This document shows, piece after piece, positions 8,910-15,863 of a DNA stretch of 27,280 bases. Origin of the DNA: an uncultured Rubellimicrobium sp. (GTDB taxonomy: Bacteria > Pseudomonadota > Alphaproteobacteria > Rhodobacterales > Rhodobacteraceae); assembly GCA_902805995.1 (NCBI GenBank), contig CADCUU010000137.1:1-27280 (forward strand), written 5' to 3'. Within the stretch, counting starts at the first letter, position 1. Every line of letters starts with the position of its first letter. The notes beneath the pieces are model-generated. The model saw nothing but the letters and a program-made list of their open reading frames with translations, was not told the DNA's origin and did not search any database. The position numbers and the translations under genes are program-made.

Positions 8910-10268
8910 ATGCCGAGAACGGTCGGGACGCGCTTCGTTCTGCTGGTGGTCGGCTACTTCGCGCTCCAGCTTGTGCTGCGGCTGCTGATCGGACCGTCGC
9001 TGGAGTTGGACGAGGCGGAGGCGTTCTTCCACGCGCGGCAGCTTTCCTGGGGCTATGGCGCGCAGCCACCGTTCTACTTCTGGCTCCAATGGGCGCTGTT
9101 CCAGGTGGTTGGCGAGGGGCTGTTCGCGCTTGCGCTCCTCAAGGCGCTGATCCTGGCCGGGACGGTGATCGGGCTGTTTCTGCTGCTGCGCGAGGAGGTG
9201 GGCGATGAGGCTGGCGCGGTAGCTGCGCTTTCGCTCGGGCTTTTGCCGCAGGTCATGTGGGAGGGGCAGAGGGCGCTGACGCATTCCATGCTGGCGCTAC
9301 TGATGGCGGTGGTGACGGCGGGCCTTGCGGTGCGGGCGCTGCGGTCGGGGCACTGGCGCGATCACCTGGGGCTTGGCGTCGCGGTGGGGCTGGGGGTGCT
9401 GTCAAAGTTCAACTTCGCGCTCTGGCCTGTGGGGCTGCTGCTTGCGGCGGCGGCGTTGCCGGCGTGGCGGCTGCGACCTCTCCGGATTTTGGCGGCGGTG
9501 GGGGCGGCGGTGGCCGTCGTGGCGCCGGTGGGGATCTGGATGTGGCGCAACCCGGACCTCTCGACGGCAAGCCTGGAGAAGCTGGAAGTCGCCACGGACG
9601 GTGCAATCATGGCGCGCCTTATCGGGACAGGGGAGGTTGTGGGGGCGGCTCTGGCGTTTCTGGCGCTGGCTGCGGTCGTGCTCGGGGTGTTCTGGCTGAA
9701 GGCGGGGCAGGGTGGAGGGAGGTCGCTCGGGCCCGTGGGGCGGCTGCTGGGGGCGGCCGCCGGGCTGTCGTTCCTGTGTCTGTGGCTCGGCATCCTTGCG
9801 ACGGGGGCGACGGAGATCGCGGAGCGGTGGCTGCTGCCCTTTGCCTGGGCGGTCGTGCCGGTGGGGGTCCTGCTGCTTTGGCCAGGGATGGCGGCGCGGG
9901 CGCAGAGGGGGCTGGCGGGGGCGGTGGGTGCGCTCTGGCTGATCGCCATGGCGGCGCTGCCCTATGCGAGCCTAGTCGATCCCGGCTGGCGTGGAGCGGA
10001 GTTCGGGCCGCTGGTGCAGCGCCTGGAGGAGATGGGGGCCGGGGAACGGGGGCTGCGGGTCCAGAGCCAGTGGGTCGCGGCCAACATTGCCCTGATCGCG
10101 CCTGGGATGGAGCCCCGACTTCTGAAGCGGGGCGAGGCGCCCGGGGCGGGGGTCGTGCTGGTGCTGGACGAGGCGGGCCTCCCGGGTAGCGAGGGATCGC
10201 GGGAAAGCTTCGTCATACCACGCGGGCAGACAGACGTGCGCGTCGCCCTTGCCACTGCTGCCGAGTAG
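8910..10268 (+). CDS. Membrane glycosyltransferase, PMT_2/ArnT-like (GT39/GT83 type)
   Basis: This 452-residue polytopic membrane protein has about ten hydrophobic segments. After the first membrane span comes the periplasmic acidic motif LELDEAEAFFHARQLSWGYG (Asp34, Glu35, Glu37), followed by QPPFYFWLQW. This is the hallmark of the dolichyl-phosphate-mannose and aminoarabinose transferase superfamily, whose members move a sugar from a polyprenyl-phosphate carrier to lipid A, protein or another envelope acceptor. Members are usually longer (about 500-550) because of a C-terminal periplasmic domain, which is short here. ATG at 8910 follows GAGGAG; an ATG four bases earlier is in another frame. 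It lies 64 bases after mfd and 61 before the XRE-cupin gene on the same strand. Donor and acceptor cannot be read from sequence. Confidence 0.82.
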   Translation: MPRTVGTRFVLLVVGYFALQLVLRLLIGPSLELDEAEAFFHARQLSWGYGAQPPFYFWLQWALFQVVGEGLFALALLKALILAGTVIGLFLLLREEVGDEAGAVAALSLGLLPQVMWEGQRALTHSMLALLMAVVTAGLAVRALRSGHWRDHLGLGVAVGLGVLSKFNFALWPVGLLLAAAALPAWRLRPLRILAAVGAAVAVVAPVGIWMWRNPDLSTASLEKLEVATDGAIMARLIGTGEVVGAALAFLALAAVVLGVFWLKAGQGGGRSLGPVGRLLGAAAGLSFLCLWLGILATGATEIAERWLLPFAWAVVPVGVLLLWPGMAARAQRGLAGAVGALWLIAMAALPYASLVDPGWRGAEFGPLVQRLEEMGAGERGLRVQSQWVAANIALIAPGMEPRLLKRGEAPGAGVVLVLDEAGLPGSEGSRESFVIPRGQTDVRVALATAAE

Positions 10269-10329
10269 CGCCGGACGCGCCTTGAGCCGCCAGATTGCGC
10301 CGGTGACGCCCCGTCGTATAAGGAGCCGC

Positions 10330-10953
10330 ATGGCTGGACAGGACCCGAAATCGCTGATCCGTATCGCCCGCGCCGATGGATCGTCGGAGCAGGCGCCGCC
10401 GCTCGACCTCGGGCAGCGGGTGAGGGAGTTGCGGCGGGCGCGGGACTGGACGCTGGAGCAGGCCGCCGTGCAGGCGGGCCTCGCGCGGTCGACGCTGTCC
10501 AAGATCGAGAACGGGCAGATGTCGCCCACCTATGACGCCCTCAAGAAGCTGGCGGTGGGGCTTGGGATATCGGTCCCGCAGTTGTTCACGCCGGCGCCGC
10601 GGGCGCAGGTGAACGGGCGCATGGTCGTGACCAAGGCCAGCGAAGGGGCACTGCAGATCACCACCACCTACGAGCACGAGTTGCTGGCCGAGGGGCTGAC
10701 GCGCAAGCAGATGCTGCCCTATCGCGCGCGGATCCGGGCGCGGAAGCTGGAGGAGTTCGGCGGCTGGGTGCGGCACGAAGGGGAGGAGTTCCTCTACGTC
10801 CTCACCGGGGCGGTCCGGCTCTACACGGAGTTCTACGAGCCGGTGGAGATGAAGCGGGGCGACAGCGCCTATTACGATGCCGCCATGGGGCACAACGTCG
10901 TCAGCATCAGCCCGGACGATGCGACGATCCTTTGGGTCACGTCGCTGGCCTGA
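10330..10953 (+). CDS. XRE-family transcriptional regulator with C-terminal cupin domain
   Basis: From ATG at 10330, preceded by AAGGAG at 10320-10325, the protein has 207 residues. A helix-turn-helix of the Cro/C1 type covers about residues 27-81 (LGQRVRELRRARDWTLEQAA, then STLSKIENGQMSPTYDALKKLA). A cupin_2 barrel follows at about 120-205 (EEFGGWVRHEGEEFLYVLTG, then GDSAYYDAAMGHNVVSIS). Such regulators often control amino-acid, polyamine or sulfonate metabolism and bind a small ligand in the cupin. There is no adjacent co-oriented target operon, since a bidirectional terminator follows at 10990. A longer reading from 10249 lacks a ribosome-binding site and is rejected. The domain call is strong; ligand and targets are unknown. 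Confidence 0.9.
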   Translation: MAGQDPKSLIRIARADGSSEQAPPLDLGQRVRELRRARDWTLEQAAVQAGLARSTLSKIENGQMSPTYDALKKLAVGLGISVPQLFTPAPRAQVNGRMVVTKASEGALQITTTYEHELLAEGLTRKQMLPYRARIRARKLEEFGGWVRHEGEEFLYVLTGAVRLYTEFYEPVEMKRGDSAYYDAAMGHNVVSISPDDATILWVTSLA

Positions 10954-10989
10954 GGGGCGCGTGTCAGCGCCGAACGCCATGCGGAATGG

Positions 10990-11013
10990 AAAGGGCGCCC
11001 GGGGGCGCCCTTT
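10990..11013. terminator. Bidirectional intrinsic terminator between convergent genes
   Basis: AAAGGGCGCC (10990-10999) and GGCGCCCTTT (11004-11013) form a perfect 10-bp stem with a CGGG loop. The A-start and T-end suit both strands. It separates the plus-strand XRE-cupin gene from the minus-strand small lipoprotein gene. Confidence 0.8.
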
Positions 11014-11037
11014 GGTCTGTCGTGATGTTGGAGTGTC

Positions 11038-11166
11038 CTAGAGGGCCGCGTCGACCGCCCCGAGGCCCAGTTGCGCAGTTCCCACAGCCACGTCGCCTGC
11101 GACCCCGAGGGGGCCGCAGGAGGCCAGCGTGAGTCCCGCGAGGAGGAGGAAGGTCGCGATCCTCAC
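11038..11166 (-). CDS. Very small lipoprotein, translationally overlapped with the solute-binding protein gene
   Basis: A GTG at 11166-11164 opens a 42-codon frame ending in TAG at 11038. The peptide starts with Arg, then a hydrophobic run ending in the lipobox LASC (Cys17). This is a complete lipoprotein signal, followed by a 25-residue small, glycine/alanine-rich tail (GPLGVAGDVAVGTAQLGLGA...). The start overlaps the TGA of the upstream binding-protein gene in the sequence GTGA (11163-11166), so it is probably translated by re-initiation on the same mRNA. A terminator lies just downstream at 10990-11013. I do not recognise a named family. It could be a small envelope factor, possibly related to the binding protein. 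The signal peptide and coupling are seen in sequence; function is unknown. Confidence 0.65.
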   Translation of the reverse strand: MRIATFLLLAGLTLASCGPLGVAGDVAVGTAQLGLGAVDAAL

Positions 11167-12989
11167 TGGGCCGCTTCCTCGTACCACCAGACGTCGGGCT
11201 CCCAGCCGCTCCAGTCGCCCATCAGCGGGACGGTCTCGGGGTGCTGGAGTTCGTCGGCATGGCCGATGAAGGCGGCGTTCCACTGGTAGAACGGGATCAC
11301 GTAGCGCTCGGCCGTGAGGACGCGGTCGAGGGCCTGCGCGGCGGCGACGAAGTCCTCGTTCGACTCGGAGGTCAGCAGCGTGTTGACAAGGCCATCGATG
11401 GCCGGGGACTTGGCTCCCATCAGGTTGCGTCCGCCGGGTGCGTCCGCGCTGGAAGAGCCCCAGTAGAGCGTCTGCTCGTTGCCCGGGGAGAGCGAAAGCG
11501 CGCGGCGGTAGTAGGTCATGTCGAAGTCGTAGGCGTCGGTCCGCTCTTTGTACTGGGCGGCGTCGACGGAGGTGACGGTGACCTGCATGCCGAGGCGTTC
11601 GAGTCCCTGGACATACATGTCGACGACGGAGGCCACCTCCGAGGAGCCGTTCTCCAGCAGGATTTCGAAGGTGAAGGGCTCGCCGGCGGCGTTCTTGAGG
11701 ACGCCATCCTCGCCCACGGTCCAGTCGGCCTCCGCGAGCCTGTCGAGGGCGGCGGCGACGTTGGCGCGGTTGCGTTCGGACCCGTCGCTCACGGGGAGAG
11801 CATAGCCTTCCATGGCACCGGGGGGGAGGTCGGCTTCGTACTGGGCCAGCATCTCGGCCACTCGACCTGTCGCGGGTGTGCCGGGCTCCATGCCGAGGGG
11901 GCTGTTGTCGAAGTAGGACTGGATCCGGGGCTGGGCGCCACCGGTCTGCGCCTCGTTGATGAACTCGAAGTTGAAGGCAAGGATAAGCGCGTCGCGGACG
12001 TTGACGTCCGAGAAGAGCGGATCGCGCGTGTTCATCACGAGGCCGGTCATGCCAGTCGGGCGCTGGTGGGCGATCTCCTCCAGCACGACCTCGCCTTCCT
12101 GGACGAGGGGGAAGTCGTATTCGGTGGCCCATTTGGCGGGGTTCGTCTCGCGCCAGATGGTGACCTCGCCGGTCTTGAACGCCTCGAAGGCGGCGGTCTC
12201 GTCGCCGAAGAACTCGATCCGGACCTCGTCGAGGTTCATGGTGCCGCGCCGGAACGGGATGTCCGCACCCCAGTAGTCCGGATCGCGGCGCAGGACGACG
12301 TTTCGGCCGGGCTCGAAGCTTTCGACGACATAGGGGCCGGAGGTGATGGGGATCATCTCGAGTCCGTCGGCGTTCGCGAAGTCCACGCCCTCCCACTGCG
12401 ACTTCTGGAGGATGGGGCGAAGGCCGGCCAGCATCGCGAGTTCGCGGTCCTGGGTGTTGAAGGTGATGCGGATGCCGCGCTCGCCAACCGGTTCGATGGC
12501 CTCGACCTTCGACCAGAAGGTGAGGAAACGGGGATGGCCCTGGGTGCCCAGCGTCTCGTAGGACCAGATCACGTCCTCGACCGTCACGGGGTCGCCGTTG
12601 GAGAAGCGGGCGTTCGGGTTCAGCGTGAACTCCACCCAGGAGCGGTCCGGCGCGGTCTCCACGGTTTCGGCGAGGAGCGGGTAGAGGGTGAAGGGCTCGT
12701 CGAGCGTGCGGCCCATCAGGGTTTCGGTCATGAGCTGGCTGAGTTGCCAGGGAATGTTGCCCTTGAGGATGTAGGGATTGAGGCTGTCGTAGCCGCCGAT
12801 GACGGCCGACACGATCTCTCCTCCCTTGGGAGCGTCGGGGTTCACGTAGGGAAGGTGGTCGAAGTCCGGGGGCAGGGCGGGTTCGCCGTACATGGCGATG
12901 CCCTGCATGGGCTCGGCCCAGGCGGCGCTGCACAGGAGGAGAGCCGTGGCGCCCCCCTGTCGTAGACGGGTGAAAATGGCGTGCATCAT
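11163..12989 (-). CDS. Periplasmic ABC-transporter solute-binding protein, family 5, YejA-like
   Basis: Read from ATG at 12989 (GGGAGAG eight bases upstream), the protein has 608 residues with a Sec signal peptide ending at AWA before Glu. The mature N-terminus GIAMYGEPALPPDFDHLPYV, then NPDAPKGGEI and YDSLNPYILKG, is the signature of the YejA branch of oligopeptide-binding proteins (SBP_bac_5). YejABEF carries peptides and, in E. coli, microcin C. The C-terminal YWGSSSADAPGGRNLMG and ERYVIPFYQW motifs fit as well. An upstream in-frame start at 13058 would bury the signal peptide and is rejected. No permease or ATPase genes are adjacent, so this copy is an orphan that must use transporter subunits encoded elsewhere. 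It overlaps the small lipoprotein gene by four bases. Confidence 0.88.
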   Translation of the reverse strand: MMHAIFTRLRQGGATALLLCSAAWAEPMQGIAMYGEPALPPDFDHLPYVNPDAPKGGEIVSAVIGGYDSLNPYILKGNIPWQLSQLMTETLMGRTLDEPFTLYPLLAETVETAPDRSWVEFTLNPNARFSNGDPVTVEDVIWSYETLGTQGHPRFLTFWSKVEAIEPVGERGIRITFNTQDRELAMLAGLRPILQKSQWEGVDFANADGLEMIPITSGPYVVESFEPGRNVVLRRDPDYWGADIPFRRGTMNLDEVRIEFFGDETAAFEAFKTGEVTIWRETNPAKWATEYDFPLVQEGEVVLEEIAHQRPTGMTGLVMNTRDPLFSDVNVRDALILAFNFEFINEAQTGGAQPRIQSYFDNSPLGMEPGTPATGRVAEMLAQYEADLPPGAMEGYALPVSDGSERNRANVAAALDRLAEADWTVGEDGVLKNAAGEPFTFEILLENGSSEVASVVDMYVQGLERLGMQVTVTSVDAAQYKERTDAYDFDMTYYRRALSLSPGNEQTLYWGSSSADAPGGRNLMGAKSPAIDGLVNTLLTSESNEDFVAAAQALDRVLTAERYVIPFYQWNAAFIGHADELQHPETVPLMGDWSGWEPDVWWYEEAAQ

Positions 12990-13090
12990 GGTGGCTGCTC
13001 TCCCTGGTGCCTCGTTCGGGTATCGCGCGAGGTTAGCGGCGCGCCCTTGCGAAATCAAACTTTTGGCTGGCGCAGCGAGGTCGAAAGGCC

Positions 13091-13096
13091 TATACA
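13091..13096 (+). promoter_or_regulatory. Possible -10 box of the small RNA
   Basis: TATACA at 13091-13096 is a good -10 match. The expected -35 position (17 bases upstream) reads TGGCGC, which is poor, so this may be an alternative-sigma or activator-dependent promoter. The start would be near 13103. Confidence 0.3.
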
Positions 13097-13102
13097 GGAC
13101 TC

Positions 13103-13179
13103 ACTGCTCGATAGGTTTCTTGCCTGTATGAAACCTGCCTCAACAACTTCAGCGCCCGCCTCTGGCGGGCGTTTTTTTT
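13103..13179 (+). ncRNA. Probable trans-acting small RNA of about 77 nt
   Basis: The segment has the architecture of a bacterial small RNA. A 5' hairpin is formed by AGGTTTC (13113-13119) and GAAACCT (13130-13136) with a 10-base loop. An unpaired CAACAACTTCA stretch follows, then a strong intrinsic terminator (13153-13179). A TATACA box lies about seven bases before the proposed 5' end. There is no open reading frame or plus-strand gene upstream that would need this terminator, because the nearest gene on the left is on the other strand. Stress-induced small RNAs of this size are known in Rhodobacteraceae, but I cannot match this one to a named family from memory. The 5' end is estimated, the 3' end is well supported. 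Confidence 0.6.
13153..13179 (+). terminator. Strong Rho-independent terminator
   Basis: CGCCCGCC (13153-13160), loop TCT, GGCGGGCG (13164-13171), followed by eight T residues (13172-13179). It is the best intrinsic terminator in the window and acts on plus-strand transcripts. Confidence 0.93.
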
Positions 13180-13297
13180 GTCTGGGGTGGCCAGCTTCCC
13201 AGACTTCATGTGATTTCTTAAGATATTGGCGCTTTTCAGCAGGTCGCCTTCGTAAGGCCCGCCCTGTTCGGCGTCCAGTGCCAAGTTACGAAACAGT

Positions 13298-13311
13298 GCG
13301 AATCGATTCGC
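13298..13311. promoter_or_regulatory. 14-bp perfect palindrome with two GANTC sites
   Basis: GCGAATCGATTCGC is a perfect palindrome; it contains GAATC and GATTC, both matching the CcrM target GANTC. TTCGC at its right end also pairs with GCGAA five bases on. It lies about 200 bases before the hydroxybutyrate dehydrogenase start. An operator role is possible but unproven. Confidence 0.4.
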
Positions 13312-13507
13312 TGCAAGCGAAACGGACCGTCTGTCTGGGCGAGTTCATCCACAGGGCCAAGACCTTGCCACGAGGGGCGGAGGCGCTGCCTGAGCCATGA
13401 TGAGGCCACTATCTGCCGATCTTTGTCTCTGGATTGGCATCTTTCCGCCCATGGACAGGCCGCTTCACGCCATTATCATGCTGCGTTGCAACATAGAGGA
13501 ACGCCCC

Positions 13508-14293
13508 ATGGACCTTCTCCGCCCCCTGTCCGGCCGCACGGCCATCGTGACCGGATCCAACTCGGGGATCGGGCTCGGCGTTGTCGAGGCATTGGCCAAG
13601 TCGGGTGCGAATGTGGTCCTGAACTCCTTCACGGATGAGGAGAGCGACCACGCGACTGCTCGGCGGATCGGCGAGGAGTTCGGCGTAAGTGCCCGCTACG
13701 TCCGGGCCGATATGTCGGACGGGGAGGCCTGCCGCTGGCTCGTGGCCGAGGTGGGCGGTTGCGACATCCTTGTGAACAACGCGGGCATCCAGCATGTCGC
13801 GCCGGTGGACGAGTTTCCCGTCGCCAAGTGGAACGCGATCCTCGCCATCAACCTGAGCTCCGCCTTCCATGCCACGGCGGCGGCACTGCCGGGAATGCGG
13901 ATGAAGGGCTGGGGGCGGATCATCAACGTGGCCTCGGCCCATGGGTTGACCGCGTCGCCCTACAAGTCGGCCTACGTTGCGGCGAAGCACGGCGTCGTTG
14001 GTCTGACCAAAGCCGTGGCGCTGGAGACGGCGGGCCAGGGCATCACGGTGAACGCGATCTGCCCAGGCTATGTCCTTACGCCGCTGGTCGAGGCGCAGAT
14101 CCCGGACCAGATGAAGACCCATGGAATGGACCGGGACACGGTCATCCGCGAGGTGATGCTGGCCCGGCAGCCGTCGCGCCAGTTCGCCACGGTGGATCAG
14201 ATGGGGGGGACAGCGGTGTTTCTGTGCTCCTCGGCGGCGGACCAGATCACGGGGACGACGATCAGCGTGGATGGGGGCTGGACGGCGCTGTGA
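13508..14293 (+). CDS. bdhA: D-3-hydroxybutyrate dehydrogenase (short-chain dehydrogenase)
   Basis: The enzyme oxidises D-3-hydroxybutyrate to acetoacetate with NAD+, the step that returns polyhydroxybutyrate-derived units to central metabolism. The 261-residue product has the cofactor motif TGSNSGIG (residues 15-22), NNAG (90-93) and the catalytic triad Ser143, Tyr156, Lys160 in ASAHGLTASPYKSAYVAAK. Gln95, His145, Lys153 and Gln197 occupy the places of substrate-binding residues known from characterised hydroxybutyrate dehydrogenases, and the C-terminus SVDGGWTAL is also typical. This supports the substrate call over a generic SDR. ATG at 13508 has AGGA at suitable spacing; upstream in-frame ATGs extend into non-conserved sequence. 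It is monocistronic in context, convergent with lysE, with only a weak hairpin after its stop. Confidence 0.9.
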   Translation: MDLLRPLSGRTAIVTGSNSGIGLGVVEALAKSGANVVLNSFTDEESDHATARRIGEEFGVSARYVRADMSDGEACRWLVAEVGGCDILVNNAGIQHVAPVDEFPVAKWNAILAINLSSAFHATAAALPGMRMKGWGRIINVASAHGLTASPYKSAYVAAKHGVVGLTKAVALETAGQGITVNAICPGYVLTPLVEAQIPDQMKTHGMDRDTVIREVMLARQPSRQFATVDQMGGTAVFLCSSAADQITGTTISVDGGWTAL

Positions 14294-14325
14294 GGCGGGA
14301 GCGACGGACTGCACTGGGCGGAACG

Positions 14326-14355
14326 GTCCAGGGCGTTGTCTGCTGAACGCTGGAC
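14326..14355. terminator. Weak hairpin after the hydroxybutyrate dehydrogenase gene
   Basis: GTCCAG plus CGTT (14326-14337, with a GG bulge) can pair with AACGCTGGAC (14346-14355). There is no T-run. A second small hairpin, CCGAC (14404-14408) / GTCGG (14413-14417), lies beside the stop of the convergent lysE gene. Together they may end transcription from both sides. Confidence 0.35.
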
Positions 14356-14427
14356 GTTCGACCTGTGAGCTCGCGACGTTCTGAGGCACTTCGTCTTGCG
14401 GAGCCGACCTGTGTCGGTCGTCCCCGG

Positions 14428-15027
14428 TCACTCCCAGAGGAGCTTGGCGGCGAGGGCCCACATCACGAGGGCTATGCCTGCGTCGAGGCGCCTCCAGGCG
14501 GCGGCGCTGGCCATGACGGGGGCGAGCAGGCGGGTGCCGTAACCGAGGGAGAAGAAGAACACGAAGGAGGCTGTGACCGCGCCGGTGCCGAAGGCGAGCT
14601 TGTCGGCCCCGGCGAACTGCGTGGAGATGGCCCCCACCAGGCCCAACGTGTCGAGGTAAACATGGGGGTTGAGCCAAGTGAAGGCCGCGCCCATGGCCAG
14701 AGTCGGACCCAGCGGCGCGGACTTGCCCGCGAGCGTCAGCGCGTAGTCGCGACGAACCGCGGCCATCATCCTTATCGCGCCGTAGGCCAGGAGGAACGCG
14801 GCCCCGGCCAGAGCCATGGCGCGGGGGAACCAGGGCAGCGCCTCGGCCAGTGCGCCGAAGCCCGCGACGCCCGCCGCGATCAGGATGGCGTCCGACAGCG
14901 CGCAGAGCAGGCAGAGCGGCAGGACATGCGCCCGCAGGAGGCCCTGACGCAGCACGAAGGCGTTCTGCGCGCCGATGGCGAGAATGAGCGAGAACCCGGT
15001 GGCGAAGCCGGTGGCGAAGGGGATCAC
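14428..15027 (-). CDS. LysE/ArgO-family amino-acid exporter
   Basis: Read from GTG at 15027, the protein has 199 residues and about six membrane spans. The N-terminal signature FSLILAIGAQNAFVLRQGLL is characteristic of LysE/ArgO exporters of basic amino acids. A WLNPHVYLDTLGLVG segment near residue 120 corresponds to the conserved NP..YLD motif of the second half. The start overlaps the stop of the DUF502 gene in GTGA (15024-15027), so the two are probably translationally coupled. Substrate (arginine, lysine or another amino acid) is inferred from family only. No LysG/ArgP-type regulator is adjacent. Confidence 0.88.
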   Translation of the reverse strand: MIPFATGFATGFSLILAIGAQNAFVLRQGLLRAHVLPLCLLCALSDAILIAAGVAGFGALAEALPWFPRAMALAGAAFLLAYGAIRMMAAVRRDYALTLAGKSAPLGPTLAMGAAFTWLNPHVYLDTLGLVGAISTQFAGADKLAFGTGAVTASFVFFFSLGYGTRLLAPVMASAAAWRRLDAGIALVMWALAAKLLWE

Positions 15028-15782
15028 GGGCCTTCGCCGTTGGCGGCGAGCCGGGCGGCGCGGGCGGCCTCCGTCTCCGGGTAGACGAGGCCTGCGGAGA
15101 TGACGAGCTTGGCCGCGTCCTCCAGAGTCATGTCGAGTTCGATGATCTCGCTCTTCCGGACGAAGATGACGTAGCCGGTGGTGGCGTTGGGGGTGATGGG
15201 ACGGAACAGGGACACGATTTCTTGCCCGGAGCATTCGTCGGAGAGCTTGTCCCGGATCTCCCCCTTGGGCGGGGTGGAGATGAAGGCAATGGACCACATG
15301 CCCTTGCGCGGGAACTCCACAAGGCAGGGGCGCTCGAACTTGACGTCGGACTGGGTGAAGACGGTTTCGGAGATCTGCTTCACGGCGTTGTAGATGGAGC
15401 GGATCACCGGGACCCGGCCAACCACATCCTCGCCGGTCCGCAGAAGCGAGCGGCCGATCAGGCCTTTGGCGATCCAGCCGATAAGGATGGTGAAGAGCAG
15501 GAAGAAGACGACGCCCACGCCGCGGATGTTGACCTCGATCCAGTCGGGGCTGCCTCGGGTATTGCCGAGGGTGCGGTTGATGACCGAATCCGGGTGCCAG
15601 TAGTTCGGCACGAAGGGCATGACCCAGGAATCGACCCATCCCACGGCTGTCCAGATCAGCCAGACGGTCAGGCCGATCGGGGCGATCACGACCACGCCCG
15701 CGAAGAAGTTGTTTCGCAGCGCGCCGAGGATGCGCGTCACCAACCAGTGCTGCTGCTTGGACGGTGGCTTGGGGGCGAGCAT
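15024..15782 (-). CDS. DUF502 family membrane protein
   Basis: The 252-residue protein has two strong membrane spans, about residues 26-48 (FFAGVVVIAPIGLTVWLIW...) and 88-108 (VGVVFFLLFTILIGWIA). A cytosolic domain follows with the DUF502 motifs RVPVIRSIYNAVKQISETV, then VEFPRKGMWSIAFIS and FVRKSEIIELDMTLEDAAKLV. DUF502 proteins are widespread in bacteria and plants; no biochemical role is established that I can name with confidence. The C-terminal 25 residues are Ala/Arg-rich and non-conserved. It is followed, with a 4-base overlap, by the LysE/ArgO exporter gene. Its start is 81 bases after the psuG stop, with an inverted repeat between, so it may or may not share the psu transcript. Confidence 0.87.
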   Translation of the reverse strand: MLAPKPPSKQQHWLVTRILGALRNNFFAGVVVIAPIGLTVWLIWTAVGWVDSWVMPFVPNYWHPDSVINRTLGNTRGSPDWIEVNIRGVGVVFFLLFTILIGWIAKGLIGRSLLRTGEDVVGRVPVIRSIYNAVKQISETVFTQSDVKFERPCLVEFPRKGMWSIAFISTPPKGEIRDKLSDECSGQEIVSLFRPITPNATTGYVIFVRKSEIIELDMTLEDAAKLVISAGLVYPETEAARAARLAANGEGP

Positions 15783-15800
15783 CGGGGAACCCTTTGGGCT

Positions 15801-15840
15801 GTTGCGAGGGTTCTAGGCCAGGGCCGGGGCCGCTCGCAAC
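15801..15840. repeat. 8-bp inverted repeat between psuG and the DUF502 gene
   Basis: GTTGCGAG (15801-15808) and CTCGCAAC (15833-15840) are perfect arms around a GC-rich 24-base spacer that can itself fold. On the minus strand it follows psuG and precedes the DUF502 start by about 20 bases. It may be a weak psuG terminator or a leader hairpin; no T-run is present. Confidence 0.4.
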
Positions 15841-15863
15841 AGGGAGGCCGTGAACGGTCCGTC

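Larger units (their letters stand above)
12990..13507. other. Gene-free interval of 518 bases between divergent genes
   Basis: No convincing coding sequence is present. The interval holds the promoter side of the YejA-like gene, a probable plus-strand small RNA ending at 13179, an inverted repeat GTCTGGG (13180-13186) / CCCAGAC (13198-13204), a relatively AT-rich patch around 13205-13240, a 14-bp palindrome at 13298, and the upstream region of the hydroxybutyrate dehydrogenase gene. It is long for this compact window. Confidence 0.6.

Noticed and set aside
13090..13284. A 64-codon minus-strand frame in the 518-base gap
   Set aside because: It runs straight through the small-RNA terminator, reading the T-run as Lys-Lys, has no ribosome-binding site that I can see and no recognisable motif.
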